From Dulcicalothrix desertica PCC 7102 (lineage in GTDB: Bacteria > Cyanobacteriota > Cyanobacteriia > Cyanobacteriales > Nostocaceae), in the NCBI RefSeq assembly GCF_003991905.1, contig NZ_RSCL01000013.1, positions 102,360 through 166,359 on the forward strand: a DNA stretch of 64,000 nt. Direction: 5' to 3'. The position numbers and the translations under genes were made by a program. Shown one piece after another: positions 50,229 through 58,623 of the stretch (the stretch's first letter is position 1; every line of letters begins with the position of its first letter). The notes below the pieces were generated by a model. It worked only from the letters and a program-made list of their open reading frames with translations. It did not search any database and was not told the origin of the DNA.

Positions 50229-50260
50229 AGAATTTTGGAGATTTTTTGATTTGGAAGTTG

Positions 50261-51436
50261 CTAATTGCTCAAAAATTTATGTAGTGATGTTTGTATGTTA
50301 GGTTGCTGCATATAAACTTGGGCAGCTTCAAGCAAGTTGCTAATATTTTCTGGACTTACGTCGTCGATATCGTCGCTAAGACGTTTTCCTGTAAGTTCTC
50401 TATCGAGTTTAAATTGTAGTCTGAGTATACGCTGATGAGCTATTTGCTTAGTTATATACTCGTATATTTCAGATGAACCGTCAAAAAGTATACCAATTAA
50501 AGGTTGTGCCCATTGTATTAAACCCCAATGTTGCGCTTGTTCAAATGGAATTATGCGTGTGCGTTCTCCTGTTCCGATGGAAAGAACGCGAATGTCTTGA
50601 ATGGAATATCCTAATCTTAATGCTTCTGCAACTGCACAACTTGAGGGGTTATTTGCCGCAACTCCTCCATCAATAGCTGAGTATTGTGATTTGATTGAGT
50701 AAATCGAAGTTTTATCAGGAACTTTTTCCCAAGCTGGGTATATTGTGCAGGTGCGAGTTGAGCCGATATATTTTTTAATTGTGCGGGTTTGTGAAATTCC
50801 TGTACCGTCGATAATACTGATTTGCATGTTGTTATAGATATTATCGACTGAAGCGGCGCCATCATCTAATATAATTGCATCACTATATCCATCTTGCGCG
50901 GTTCCACCAATTCGTCTGTTAAGTTTGTGTGCAGGAAAATAAGTAGGCGCCGATGCCGAACAAACACATACTTCCCATAATGGCACGTTGCCATAACCTT
51001 TATCTTGGCGCCAGCTTTTAAAAAAGATAGGCGAACGCTCAATAGTATCAAAAGATATTATTAATAATAACGGCGAAGTAATATCAAAAAGCGTTGTATC
51101 TCCAAAAACACCTTGTAAAACTTGAATTAAACCTTTATCTGAGTACTTAGGCGCCGATATGCCATGTTTAAAAAGTAAAGGTAAACGTTTAAGACTAAAA
51201 CGCTTTCTATAAGGAAAAATAATCGAACTTTGCTGTTTATATAAATCAACAATTTCTTGACTACTACGCCCACTTGCTATAGCTGCCGCTAATATAGAAC
51301 CAGTAGAAGTTCCAGTAATTAGCTGAAAATACTCATTTAATGGTTTATCAATTTGTTTTTCGATAATAGATAGCATTTTCGCCGCAACAATTCCGCGAAT
51401 TCCACCCCCATCTAAACTTAAAATATTAAATGACAT
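50261..51436 (-). CDS. Patatin-like phospholipase
   Basis: 391 residues. Oxyanion motif DGGGIRG (ILSLDGGGIRGIVAAKMLSI, residues 7-16), nucleophile GTSTGS (about 42-47, G-x-S-x-G) and catalytic DGGVAANNPS. These give the Ser-Asp dyad of patatins. It is probably a cytoplasmic or membrane-associated lipid acyl hydrolase. CBASS anti-phage effectors belong to the same superfamily, but no cyclic-nucleotide synthase gene is nearby, so a housekeeping lipase is the simpler reading. Single gene. Confidence 0.9.
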   Translation of the reverse strand: MSFNILSLDGGGIRGIVAAKMLSIIEKQIDKPLNEYFQLITGTSTGSILAAAIASGRSSQEIVDLYKQQSSIIFPYRKRFSLKRLPLLFKHGISAPKYSDKGLIQVLQGVFGDTTLFDITSPLLLIISFDTIERSPIFFKSWRQDKGYGNVPLWEVCVCSASAPTYFPAHKLNRRIGGTAQDGYSDAIILDDGAASVDNIYNNMQISIIDGTGISQTRTIKKYIGSTRTCTIYPAWEKVPDKTSIYSIKSQYSAIDGGVAANNPSSCAVAEALRLGYSIQDIRVLSIGTGERTRIIPFEQAQHWGLIQWAQPLIGILFDGSSEIYEYITKQIAHQRILRLQFKLDRELTGKRLSDDIDDVSPENISNLLEAAQVYMQQPNIQTSLHKFLSN

Positions 51437-51472
51437 AAATTAATATTTATTATAAATTGTATTTACACGAAA

Positions 51473-51505
51473 AGAAACCGGGTTTTTGCTAGAAACCCGG
51501 TTTCT
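51473..51505 (-). terminator. AGAAACCGGG/CCCGGTTTCT hairpin downstream of ccbP
   Basis: AGAAACCGGG-TTTTTGCTAGAAA-CCCGGTTTCT type inverted repeat lying between the ccbP stop and the patatin start, both on the minus strand. Same arms as the hairpins at 33468 and 47980. Confidence 0.7.
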
Positions 51506-51518
51506 ATAAATTATTAAA

Positions 51519-51896
51519 TTAGAACTTGTAACCTTTTGCTACCCAGTAGTACCAGTCATCTAGCGCTTCCTGAGTATCTTCATCAGCATCAAGCACCTTC
51601 AAATCAGTTAACCGCGCAATGTCAACGTCCTCGTCCTTACCACCAACCTCGACTACTTCCACGAGCATATCGCGTAAGCACTCTTCTTCGGTTGCCATCG
51701 CTAAAACTTCGACATCCTTTTCTGGTGCAGTTCCTTTACGTCCCTTTTTTGCCCATTTAGCATTAAATGGAAAATTTAGGCAATCGTCTAGGTAATAATA
51801 CCAGCCCATCGCGCGGTCTTCTTTGTCTTCAGCATCAACAAGTATTTCGTTCTTGATGCGCTCCTCACGAGTTTCATTGGTTTCTACGTCGGACAT
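51519..51896 (-). CDS. CcbP-like calcium-binding protein
   Basis: 125 residues, acidic. EDRAMGWYYYLDDCLNFPFN near residues 27-46 and DTQEALDDWYYWVAKGY at the end match the CcbP family first described in Anabaena, which binds calcium through acidic surface residues rather than EF-hands and restrains heterocyst formation. Slightly longer than the family norm because of an extended acidic middle (VVEVGGKDEDVDIARLTDLK). Recognition is from recalled family sequence; binding is inferred. Single minus-strand gene upstream of patatin. Confidence 0.75.
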   Translation of the reverse strand: MSDVETNETREERIKNEILVDAEDKEDRAMGWYYYLDDCLNFPFNAKWAKKGRKGTAPEKDVEVLAMATEEECLRDMLVEVVEVGGKDEDVDIARLTDLKVLDADEDTQEALDDWYYWVAKGYKF

Positions 51897-52018
51897 TTAA
51901 GACACCCCTCCCCTAATAATTTAGATTAGTGTTTTGGATTGAAGTTGTTGACTGATAATCGTAAATATTATCGATTTCATGACCCAAGCTCAACTACTCT
52001 AAAGAAATAGGGGTGTAA

Positions 52019-53020
52019 TTATTTTGAGTCAATAGTCATTTGGATTGACATTTGCTGGTTCATCGTTATTTCTTTCTTACTATTGGCAGGTGTCATTCCC
52101 CACAACGAGTTCGCAGTTATCGATACATTAGAACTAACTGGCATTAATTTATTCATGTTGATTTGCGCTTGTCCCTGACCTTTACCGTCATATGACTTAA
52201 CAGTCATCGTCACTCCAGCAGGCGCCTGCGGCAAGTTTAATTTTTGTTGTCCTGGTACTTGCTGTTCGATTGTAACGTTGAAAGTCGCAAGATTATCTTT
52301 AATGCTAACCAACTCGTACAATGCACTTTGATTAACTGTCATTCCACTGACATTAACACTTTCGGTCGTACGCCATTTGGCGCCAACACCTACAGCTTCT
52401 AGTGGAAAAGGTGTAGACAGTTGCTGCATAGAATTTGAGAATTGGTCGATGTATTGGTTAAGGCTGTTGTCTAGACCTTGGGGAAGGGTAAGATTTGTTT
52501 GTTTGGTTTGCCCACGACTATCAACTACTGCTGTACCTTTCATTCCAGTCAGTTTTTTAATTTCTCCACGCATTTTGCTAATAGCTGCTGGTGGTAATGA
52601 TGTATCACCTTGAATATCAACGTCTTTATAAGAAAACTCATAATGCACATCACCATTTGGTTCAACCTTTGTTACCACAACATCAGTTTTCATTATTGTT
52701 GCAGGCATTTTAAAGGCTGGTGAAGGTTTACCCTCAATAGAAATTACCATGTCAACATTAACCTTCATATCAGCGAGTTCTCTTGTGCCCACAACTGGCT
52801 TTATCCGTAGTTCTTGACGTGGTTCAGCGCCTGCGGAAATTAATTCAACCTTGGAAGAAGCAGTAGGGGTAATTTTTGGTGTATTAACTGGTGTATTAGT
52901 TTGTTGCGTGTTAATAGTTGGTTTGACCGCAGGAGTTTTAGCATTGGCTACGATTAAAGGTTTCATACCCATGCCAGCAATGAAAAATGCTATACCAGTA
53001 ATAACGATGCTTTTTTTCAT
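52019..53020 (-). CDS. Secreted hypothetical protein (DUF6263-like)
   Basis: 333 residues with an N-terminal signal peptide (KKSIVITGIAFFIAGMGM), then a Thr/Pro/Asn-rich linker (TNTPVNTPKITPTASS). The main domain (about 60-333) is beta-rich with repeated MPATIMKTDVVVTKVEPNGD-like strands. It resembles a family of uncharacterised periplasmic proteins with matching ...VGAKWRTTESVNVSGM motifs. No catalytic motif is visible. An 11-bp perfect inverted repeat lies 70 bp upstream of its start. Confidence 0.6.
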   Translation of the reverse strand: MKKSIVITGIAFFIAGMGMKPLIVANAKTPAVKPTINTQQTNTPVNTPKITPTASSKVELISAGAEPRQELRIKPVVGTRELADMKVNVDMVISIEGKPSPAFKMPATIMKTDVVVTKVEPNGDVHYEFSYKDVDIQGDTSLPPAAISKMRGEIKKLTGMKGTAVVDSRGQTKQTNLTLPQGLDNSLNQYIDQFSNSMQQLSTPFPLEAVGVGAKWRTTESVNVSGMTVNQSALYELVSIKDNLATFNVTIEQQVPGQQKLNLPQAPAGVTMTVKSYDGKGQGQAQINMNKLMPVSSNVSITANSLWGMTPANSKKEITMNQQMSIQMTIDSK

Positions 53021-53089
53021 GATTAAACCAAATTTTTTAATTTTGACTTTTAATTTTGACTTAAATGATGACGATTATCATGTTCGTTT

Positions 53090-53121
53090 GAATTCATCGT
53101 ATACTTATAGACGATGAATTC
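53090..53121. promoter_or_regulatory. Perfect 11-bp inverted repeat in the 53021-53331 gap
   Basis: GAATTCATCGT, 10-nt spacer, ACGATGAATTC. It is upstream of the minus-strand secreted protein and could be an operator or a hairpin. The gap (311 bp) also has three TTTTGACTT-type repeats near 53040 and no gene. Confidence 0.5.
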
Positions 53122-53331
53122 AACACCTAGTGCCTAGGATTGTTATACATACATTTTTACACAGGCGCCTTGATTCAATATAAGTTATAAAAATTACAAA
53201 TTTATTAAGTGTTTGTACGTCAATAATAAATTTTTGTAGAAACGATGAGGGTGTTAAGGGCTTTGAATGATGTTATAGGTGTCCGTTAGTATAGTGCCAT
53301 TGGAGCGCGAAAATCAGAAAAACACACTTTT

Positions 53332-54258
53332 ATGACAGTTATCGTCTTCGGCAGCATTAATATAGATTTAATCGCGACAGCACCCAGATTACCCGTCGCC
53401 GGCGAAACGCTGTTGGGAGAAGAATTTTTCAAAGCACCAGGTGGAAAAGGTGCCAACCAAGCAGTTGCTAGTGCCCGTTTAGGAATTAGTACACATATTG
53501 TTGGACGAGTGGGTGCCCATAGTTTTGGCGCCGAATTAGTAAATAGCTTACAAGCTGCGGGTGTAAGAACCGATAATGTATCAATCGAAGCAAATGCTAG
53601 TTCAGGTGTAGCCGTTATTATCGTTGATGACAGTGGCGAAAATCAAATTATTGTGATTCCAGGCGCCAATGGACTATTAGATAATGAAGACGTTGAAAGG
53701 CTCACAAACCTATTACCACGTGCAAAAGCATTACTATTACAATTTGAAGTTCCAATGGCTGCTGTAGTTGCTGCCGCCAAAGCAGGTCATAATGCTGGTG
53801 TCAAAGTTATCCTTGACCCAGCCCCCGTACAATTAGATGTACCATCAGAAATATATTCTTTAGTAGACATAATTACACCCAACGAAGTCGAAGCAAGACA
53901 ACTTGTTGGTTTTCCGGTAGACAATGAAGAATCCGCAGCAGAAGCCGCTCAAATACTATTACAACGCGGAGTCAAATGCGCCATCATTAAACTTGGCGCC
54001 AAAGGAGTATATTGCGCCACCAAGGAAGAAAACTTTTTTATACCAGCATTTCCGGTACAAGCAGTAGACACAACAGCAGCGGGAGACGCATTTAGTGGTG
54101 GACTAGCAGCAGCAATAGAAGCAGAATTACCTTTACGTCAATGTGTCACATGGGGCGCCGCAGCCGGAGCAATAGCAGCCACAAGACCAGGCGCCCAACC
54201 ATCATTACCCGACAGATACATGTTTGAAGCATTTTTAAAAGAAAGGGGAATATCGTAG
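53332..54258 (+). CDS. rbsK: Ribokinase (PfkB family)
   Basis: 308 residues. N-terminal VFGSINIDLIATAPRLPVAG, substrate motif GGKGANQAVASARLG (about residues 38-52) and the C-terminal PfkB signature DTTAAGDAFSGGLAAA with the catalytic Asp of TAAGD. It phosphorylates ribose at O5 with ATP. Second Ala in TAAGD replaces the more common Gly, a frequent variation. The nucleoside hydrolase 114 bp downstream would release ribose, so the two probably form a nucleoside-salvage pair. Confidence 0.9.
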   Translation: MTVIVFGSINIDLIATAPRLPVAGETLLGEEFFKAPGGKGANQAVASARLGISTHIVGRVGAHSFGAELVNSLQAAGVRTDNVSIEANASSGVAVIIVDDSGENQIIVIPGANGLLDNEDVERLTNLLPRAKALLLQFEVPMAAVVAAAKAGHNAGVKVILDPAPVQLDVPSEIYSLVDIITPNEVEARQLVGFPVDNEESAAEAAQILLQRGVKCAIIKLGAKGVYCATKEENFFIPAFPVQAVDTTAAGDAFSGGLAAAIEAELPLRQCVTWGAAAGAIAATRPGAQPSLPDRYMFEAFLKERGIS

Positions 54259-54304
54259 GGGCGGGTTAACCCAAAATTTCAATCACTTACCAAAATACAA
54301 TAAA

Positions 54305-54354
54305 CCCGCCCCACCCCGCCCCACCCCGTCCCACCCCGTCCCACCCCATCCCCC
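54305..54354 (+). repeat. C-rich 10-bp tandem repeat, five units
   Basis: Five 10-bp units of CCCCGCCCCA / CCCCGTCCCA type between rbsK and the nucleoside hydrolase. The strand is almost pure C with one A or T per unit, so the other strand is G-rich and could form G-quadruplex-like structures. Confidence 0.9.
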
Positions 54355-54372
54355 ACACAAGAATCAACATTA

Positions 54373-55293
54373 ATGAAAGAACAAGTATTATTAGACCACG
54401 ACGGCGCCGTAGATGATTTTCTAGCCGTCATGCTCCTAATGACCATAGAAAAAGTCGAACCCATCGGTATTATTGTCACCCCAGCCGACTGTTACATTCA
54501 ACCAGCAGTCAGCGCAACACGTAAAATTTTAGACCTAATGGGTTTTTCTCACATCAGCGTAGCAGAAAGTACCGTCCGTGGTATAAATCCATTTCCATAC
54601 CTATACCGTCGAGACTCCTTTGTTATCGATAACCTGCCAATTCTTAACCAGCGTGATACGTACACAACCCCGTTACTTACAGAACCTGGTCAAGATTTTA
54701 TGATACGCGCATTACAACAAGCACCCGAACCCGTCACATTATTAATAACAGGCCCATTAACTAACCTCGCGTATGCCCTAGATAAAGCCCCGGATATTGA
54801 AAGTAAAATACGGCGCCTTATTTGGATGGGAGGCGCCTTAAATGTAGCAGGTAACGTAGAAAAAAATTGGGAGTCTGGACAAGATGGTTCTGCTGAATGG
54901 AACGCTTATTGGGACCCAAAAGCAGTAGCGCGCGTCTGGGAAAGTTCAATAGAAATAATAATGTGTTCGCTAGATATCACAAACAACGTTCCAGTTACGC
55001 CTGAATTTGTCCAAAAAATAGGCAAACAGCGTCAATATAATATATCCGATTTAGCAGGACAGTGTTATGCCTTAGTAATTTCTCAAGATTATTACGCCTG
55101 GGACGTATTAGCAACCTCATATTTAGGTAATCCACAAGCATTTCAATTAAAAGAACTAGAAACAGAAATCATAGCCACAGGAAAAAGCCAAGGAAGAACC
55201 AAAATTGTTGAAAAAGGAAGAAAGATTCTAGCAATGGACAAAGTTGATAAAGATTGGTTTTACTCCTATATCCTAGAGCAATGGAAAAGGTAA
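54373..55293 (+). CDS. Inosine-uridine preferring nucleoside hydrolase
   Basis: 306 residues. N-terminal DHDGAVDDFLAVMLLM is the calcium-binding DxD...DD motif (about residues 8-14). TGPLTNLAYAL and WMGGALNVAGNVEKNWE with NAYWDPKA are further ligands of the family. It cleaves N-glycosidic bonds of ribonucleosides to base and ribose. The first motif has DGAVDD where relatives often have DPGxDD, which still keeps the metal Asp residues. Downstream of rbsK, in line with ribose salvage. Confidence 0.88.
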   Translation: MKEQVLLDHDGAVDDFLAVMLLMTIEKVEPIGIIVTPADCYIQPAVSATRKILDLMGFSHISVAESTVRGINPFPYLYRRDSFVIDNLPILNQRDTYTTPLLTEPGQDFMIRALQQAPEPVTLLITGPLTNLAYALDKAPDIESKIRRLIWMGGALNVAGNVEKNWESGQDGSAEWNAYWDPKAVARVWESSIEIIMCSLDITNNVPVTPEFVQKIGKQRQYNISDLAGQCYALVISQDYYAWDVLATSYLGNPQAFQLKELETEIIATGKSQGRTKIVEKGRKILAMDKVDKDWFYSYILEQWKR

Positions 55294-55302
55294 AATAATT
55301 CT

Positions 55303-55342
55303 CTTGTGGAACTATCTTGTGGAACGGGCATCCCTGCCCGTC
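55303..55342. repeat. Dispersed GC palindrome with CTTGTGGAACTAT lead
   Basis: CTTGTGGAACTATCTTGTGG then AACGGGCATCCCTGCCCGTC. Almost identical over ~40 bp to the element at 28811-28851. Between converging genes. Confidence 0.8.
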
Positions 55343-55369
55343 CTATATTCATAATTATTTGTAAAATTC

Positions 55370-55834
55370 TTAAACTTGAGTAGAAGCATCCGAAACAGAT
55401 GAACTATCATTCTTAGCCAAAAACTTTGTACTAATCCAAAAAGTCAAGATATGCGACAACAACCCCATCGGACCAGCGAATAAACACAACGCTAAGGAGT
55501 GAAAAGTCCAAACCCCAGTTTTTTGCCCTTCCAAATAAATATATCGACCCACAAACAAGTCCATCACCAAGAAATGAATCCATCCTGTAGCTGCTGCTGT
55601 CTCATCCGCAAAAAATCTAGCAATATCCGCTAATTGAGGGTTTGAGAGAGCTTGAGCATTTTCTGGTGTAATGCTACTGGCAAATAAATAAACATACGTT
55701 AACGCTAAAGGAATAAATGGAATATAAGACTCCATTACCTTTTGCGTAACCTTCCACTTTGGCAACAAAATCATCAAAGCCCAAAATGGTAGTACAAATA
55801 AATTAGCAATGTTAAAAATTTGAGCAATAGTCAT
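55370..55834 (-). CDS. ABA4-like (DUF4281) membrane protein
   Basis: 154 residues from MTIAQIFNIANLFVLPFWAL. Four membrane helices: about 5-24, 38-57, 90-110 and 118-138. GWIHFLVMDLFVGRYIYLEG and LLSHILTFWISTKFL are the ABA4-like family signatures; the plant relative ABA4 is needed for neoxanthin synthesis, and cyanobacterial members are uncharacterised. A longer frame to 55921 would translate a 9-bp tandem repeat (SVTSVTSV) and is rejected. The repeat array sits 22 bp upstream of the start. Confidence 0.85.
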   Translation of the reverse strand: MTIAQIFNIANLFVLPFWALMILLPKWKVTQKVMESYIPFIPLALTYVYLFASSITPENAQALSNPQLADIARFFADETAAATGWIHFLVMDLFVGRYIYLEGQKTGVWTFHSLALCLFAGPMGLLSHILTFWISTKFLAKNDSSSVSDASTQV

Positions 55835-55855
55835 AGAAATATAATATGGTAGATT

Positions 55856-55885
55856 GGCAACGGATGTAACGGATGTAACGGATAG
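55856..55885. repeat. Dispersed 9-bp tandem repeat, copy 4
   Basis: GGCAACGGATG, TAACGGATG, TAACGGATAG. Same left flank (GATTGGCAACGGAT) and right flank (ACGGATAGTT) as copy 1 at 3199. It lies between the ABA4-like start and a small plus-strand ORF. Confidence 0.88.
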
Positions 55886-55920
55886 TTGATTTGTTTTACC
55901 AAGGCGCGTTTGGAGTAGCA

Positions 55921-56028
55921 ATGACTAATTATAACTGGGAGAATAGCATTCGAGAATGGAGTAGAAAGCGGATAGAAGCAATTGATGATTATGAAAAATC
56001 ATTATCTTGCTGGTTAAGCATTTCATAA
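55921..56028 (+). CDS. Small ORF, 35 residues, uncertain
   Basis: MTNYNWENSIREWSRKRIEA then IDDYEKSLSCWLSIS. Amphipathic helix-like composition with coding-like codons. It could be a real small protein or the start of a truncated gene. No clear Shine-Dalgarno. It falls between the minus-strand ABA4-like gene and the minus-strand NUDIX gene. Confidence 0.3.
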   Translation: MTNYNWENSIREWSRKRIEAIDDYEKSLSCWLSIS

Positions 56029-56033
56029 AATTG

Positions 56034-56591
56034 TTATTTTTGAGTTTTTAAAAAATTTAAGCCAAAAAATAAGGCTGCAACGCTACTCACTACAGAAATT
56101 TCACCACTTTCTATTTTACTTACAATTTCATCAATCGGAATTAACAAAACTTCAATCTCTTCTGTAATATCTAAATTCTGCTCACTCACCTTAACAGCGT
56201 TCTGAGCTAAAAATAAATGTAATTGGTTTGTATCTTTACTTGGTCCATTGTAAAGCGTAGCAATTTTCTTAATATTCTGCGAGCTATACCCAGTTTCTTC
56301 CTCTAACTCTCTCAAAGCTGCCGTTTCAGGATTTTCATTTTCAGCATTAAACCCTCCAGCAGGAATTTCAATAAAAAAATCGTCTCTTGCGTACCTATAC
56401 TGCCTAACAAATATAACTTCATTATTAGGAGTAATAGCTAAAACGAAAGCAATATCAGGTTTAATATGTACAAAAAAATCATCTACAACCTTTCCATTAG
56501 GTAACTCAATCTCATCACGCCGAACTTTACACCAACGATGATTGATAACCATTTCTGATTGTACAAGGTTCCATTTTTGTAATTCAGTCAT
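56034..56591 (-). CDS. NUDIX hydrolase, ADP-ribose pyrophosphatase type
   Basis: 185 residues from MTELQKWNLVQSEMVINHRW. The NUDIX box is GGFNAENENPETAALRELEE then ETGY (G-x5-E-x7-REUxEExGU), intact. The N-terminal strand arrangement fits ADP-ribose/sugar-nucleotide pyrophosphatases. It hydrolyses a nucleoside diphosphate linked to another moiety; exact substrate unknown. ATG 56591 was preferred over a frame extending 16 codons upstream, which is hydrophobic and unlike relatives. Confidence 0.88.
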   Translation of the reverse strand: MTELQKWNLVQSEMVINHRWCKVRRDEIELPNGKVVDDFFVHIKPDIAFVLAITPNNEVIFVRQYRYARDDFFIEIPAGGFNAENENPETAALRELEEETGYSSQNIKKIATLYNGPSKDTNQLHLFLAQNAVKVSEQNLDITEEIEVLLIPIDEIVSKIESGEISVVSSVAALFFGLNFLKTQK

Positions 56592-56680
56592 AAATAATAT
56601 TAAGAAATTTAAACAAAAGTAATAAAAATCCTTGTACAAAGATATATCATAAAATCTACCCTCTATGATAGATTTATATT

Positions 56681-56692
56681 ACTCGCGAAAGA
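56681..56692 (+). promoter_or_regulatory. Motif shared by both crtO upstream regions, copy 1
   Basis: ACTCGCGAAAGA, 61 bases between its end and the crtO start codon at 56754. The identical 12-mer is at 60820-60831, again with 61 bases before the second crtO ATG. The flanks have otherwise diverged, so the motif is probably functional (operator or promoter part). Confidence 0.6.
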
Positions 56693-56753
56693 TGTAATCA
56701 CACAAATAAGTTTTTAATATTAATAAAGGTTATTCCTTACCAAAATCTAAACT

Positions 56754-58445
56754 ATGCAAGAGTACGATGTGGTGATTATCGGCGCCGGACACAACGGGTT
56801 GGTGTGCGCTGCGTATTTGCTCAAAGCTGGCTATAGTGTGCTGTTACTCGAAAAGCGTTCTGTACCAGGTGGCGCCGCAACAACAGAGGAATGTATACCA
56901 GAGGCACCAGGGTTTAAATTTAATCTATGTGCTATAGACCACGAGTTTATACATCTTGGGCCAGTAGTTCAAGAATTAGAACTCGAAAAATATGGTTTAG
57001 AGTATTTAGAGTGCGACCCAGTAGTATTTTGCCCACATCCCGACGGAAAATACTTTTTAGGTCACAAGTCAGTAGAAAAAACTTGTGCTGAAATCGCGCG
57101 TTATAATGAACGCGATGCTAAGAAGTACGCAGACTTTACAAGTTACTGGCAGCACGCCATTGGTGCAATGATACCAATGTTCAATGCTCCTCCAAAGTCT
57201 GTTATAGATATATTTGGTAACTATGACATCGCCAAAATTAAAGATTTATTCTCGGTAGTAGGTTCCCCGAATAAAACTTTAGATTTTGTTCGCACCATGC
57301 TAACTAGTGCAGAAGACATTCTTAACGAATGGTTCGACGAAGAATTTCTCAAAGCACCATTATCACGACTTGCCGCAGAACTAGGGGCGCCACCTTCACA
57401 GAAAAACCTCGCCATTGGTGTAATGATGATGGCAATGCGTCATGACCCAGGTATGGCACGTCCACGGGGTGGTACAGGCGCCTTAGTGCAAGCCTTAGTC
57501 AACTTAGTAACAAGCTTAGGCGGTAAAATTTTATGTGACCAACACATCGAAAAAGTGCTAGTCGATGATGGTAAAGCAGTAGGTGTTCGAGCAGCAGGTG
57601 GTAACGAATATCGTGCCAAATATGGTGTAATCTCTAACATCGATGCCAAACGAGTGTTTCTACAGTTGATGGATGCTAGCGACGTTGATGCTGCCGATAA
57701 GAATTTACGAGAGCGCTTAGAACGCCGCATCGTCAATAATAATGAGACAATTCTTAAAATAGACTTAGCCATAGACAAGCCTTTACATTTCCCCAACCAC
57801 GAACACAAAGACGAATATTTGGTAGGGTCAATATTAATTGCTGATTCAATGATGCATGTTGAAAAGGCGCATAGTCTATGTACACTTGGAGAAATTCCCG
57901 ATGCAGACCCATCCATGTATGTAGTCATGCCAAGCTTCCGCGACCCATCCTTGGCGCCAGATGGCAAACACACAGTATGGATTGAGTTTTTTGCACCATA
58001 TCAAATAGCAGGCGCCGAAGGAACAGGCTTAAGAGGTACAGGTTGGACTGACGAATTAAAAAACAAAGTTGCCGACAAAGTAGTTGATAAACTCGCGCAT
58101 TACTCACCCAACCTAAAAAACTCCATCATCGCGCGTCGAGTTGAAAGTCCTGCAGAACTAGGAGAAAGATTAGGCGCCTATAAAGGTAACTACTACCATA
58201 TAGATATGACCCTAGACCAAATGGTCTTCTTCCGTCCATTACCAGAAATAGCCAACTACAAAACACCCATCGACAACCTATTTTTAACAGGTGCAGGTAC
58301 TCACCCAGGTGGTTCAATATCAGGAATGCCAGGAAGAAACTGCGCGCGAGTATTCCTCCAAACACACCGTCCCATAGCCCAAACACTCAAAGACGCAAGA
58401 GATGCCATAGCTTCCACAGTCTCCTCAGTCTTCAAAATAAATTAA
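56754..58445 (+). CDS. crtO: CrtO-type beta-carotene ketolase, paralogue 1
   Basis: 563 residues. FAD-binding start VVIIGAGHNGLVCAAYLLKA and VLLLEKRSVPGGAATTEE, then RPRGGTGALVQALVNL, and the C-terminal GAGTHPGGSISGMPGRNCAR. It closely matches the CrtO ketolase known from Synechocystis, a CrtI-like desaturase relative that adds keto groups to the beta-ring of carotene at the membrane to make echinenone. A motif ACTCGCGAAAGA precedes it at the same distance as in paralogue 2. Start ATG 56754. Followed by a PD-(D/E)XK-like gene. Confidence 0.88.
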   Translation: MQEYDVVIIGAGHNGLVCAAYLLKAGYSVLLLEKRSVPGGAATTEECIPEAPGFKFNLCAIDHEFIHLGPVVQELELEKYGLEYLECDPVVFCPHPDGKYFLGHKSVEKTCAEIARYNERDAKKYADFTSYWQHAIGAMIPMFNAPPKSVIDIFGNYDIAKIKDLFSVVGSPNKTLDFVRTMLTSAEDILNEWFDEEFLKAPLSRLAAELGAPPSQKNLAIGVMMMAMRHDPGMARPRGGTGALVQALVNLVTSLGGKILCDQHIEKVLVDDGKAVGVRAAGGNEYRAKYGVISNIDAKRVFLQLMDASDVDAADKNLRERLERRIVNNNETILKIDLAIDKPLHFPNHEHKDEYLVGSILIADSMMHVEKAHSLCTLGEIPDADPSMYVVMPSFRDPSLAPDGKHTVWIEFFAPYQIAGAEGTGLRGTGWTDELKNKVADKVVDKLAHYSPNLKNSIIARRVESPAELGERLGAYKGNYYHIDMTLDQMVFFRPLPEIANYKTPIDNLFLTGAGTHPGGSISGMPGRNCARVFLQTHRPIAQTLKDARDAIASTVSSVFKIN

Positions 58446-58447
58446 AC

Positions 58448-58475
58448 TCTTGTGGTACAGGCATCCTGCCTGTAC
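58448..58475. repeat. Dispersed palindrome, GTACAGGCA/TGCCTGTAC type
   Basis: TCTTGTGGTACAGGCATCCT then GCCTGTACA: a member of the GGGCATCCCTGCCC / GCACAGGC family, just after crtO paralogue 1. The following 58480-58620 holds TGTCATGCTGAGGAACG, also present near 13720. Confidence 0.65.
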
Positions 58476-58623
58476 ATTAAATTTATACTACAAACCACTA
58501 AAATCTACACTATTGTCATGCTGAGGAACGTTAACGCAGTTTTCCCGAAGGGTAGCATCTTCAAAATTCTTACATCGTTTTAAAGTAAACTTGTAGCCCA
58601 TTCTTAGTATACATAAACGTAAT

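Noticed and set aside
50261-51436. Patatin gene as a CBASS effector
   Set aside because: No CD-NTase or other CBASS partner lies within several kb, and the neighbours are unrelated.
55835-55921. Longer N-terminus of the ABA4-like protein
   Set aside because: The extension is translated from a tandem repeat (SVTSVTSV); the family starts at MTIAQ, ATG 55834.
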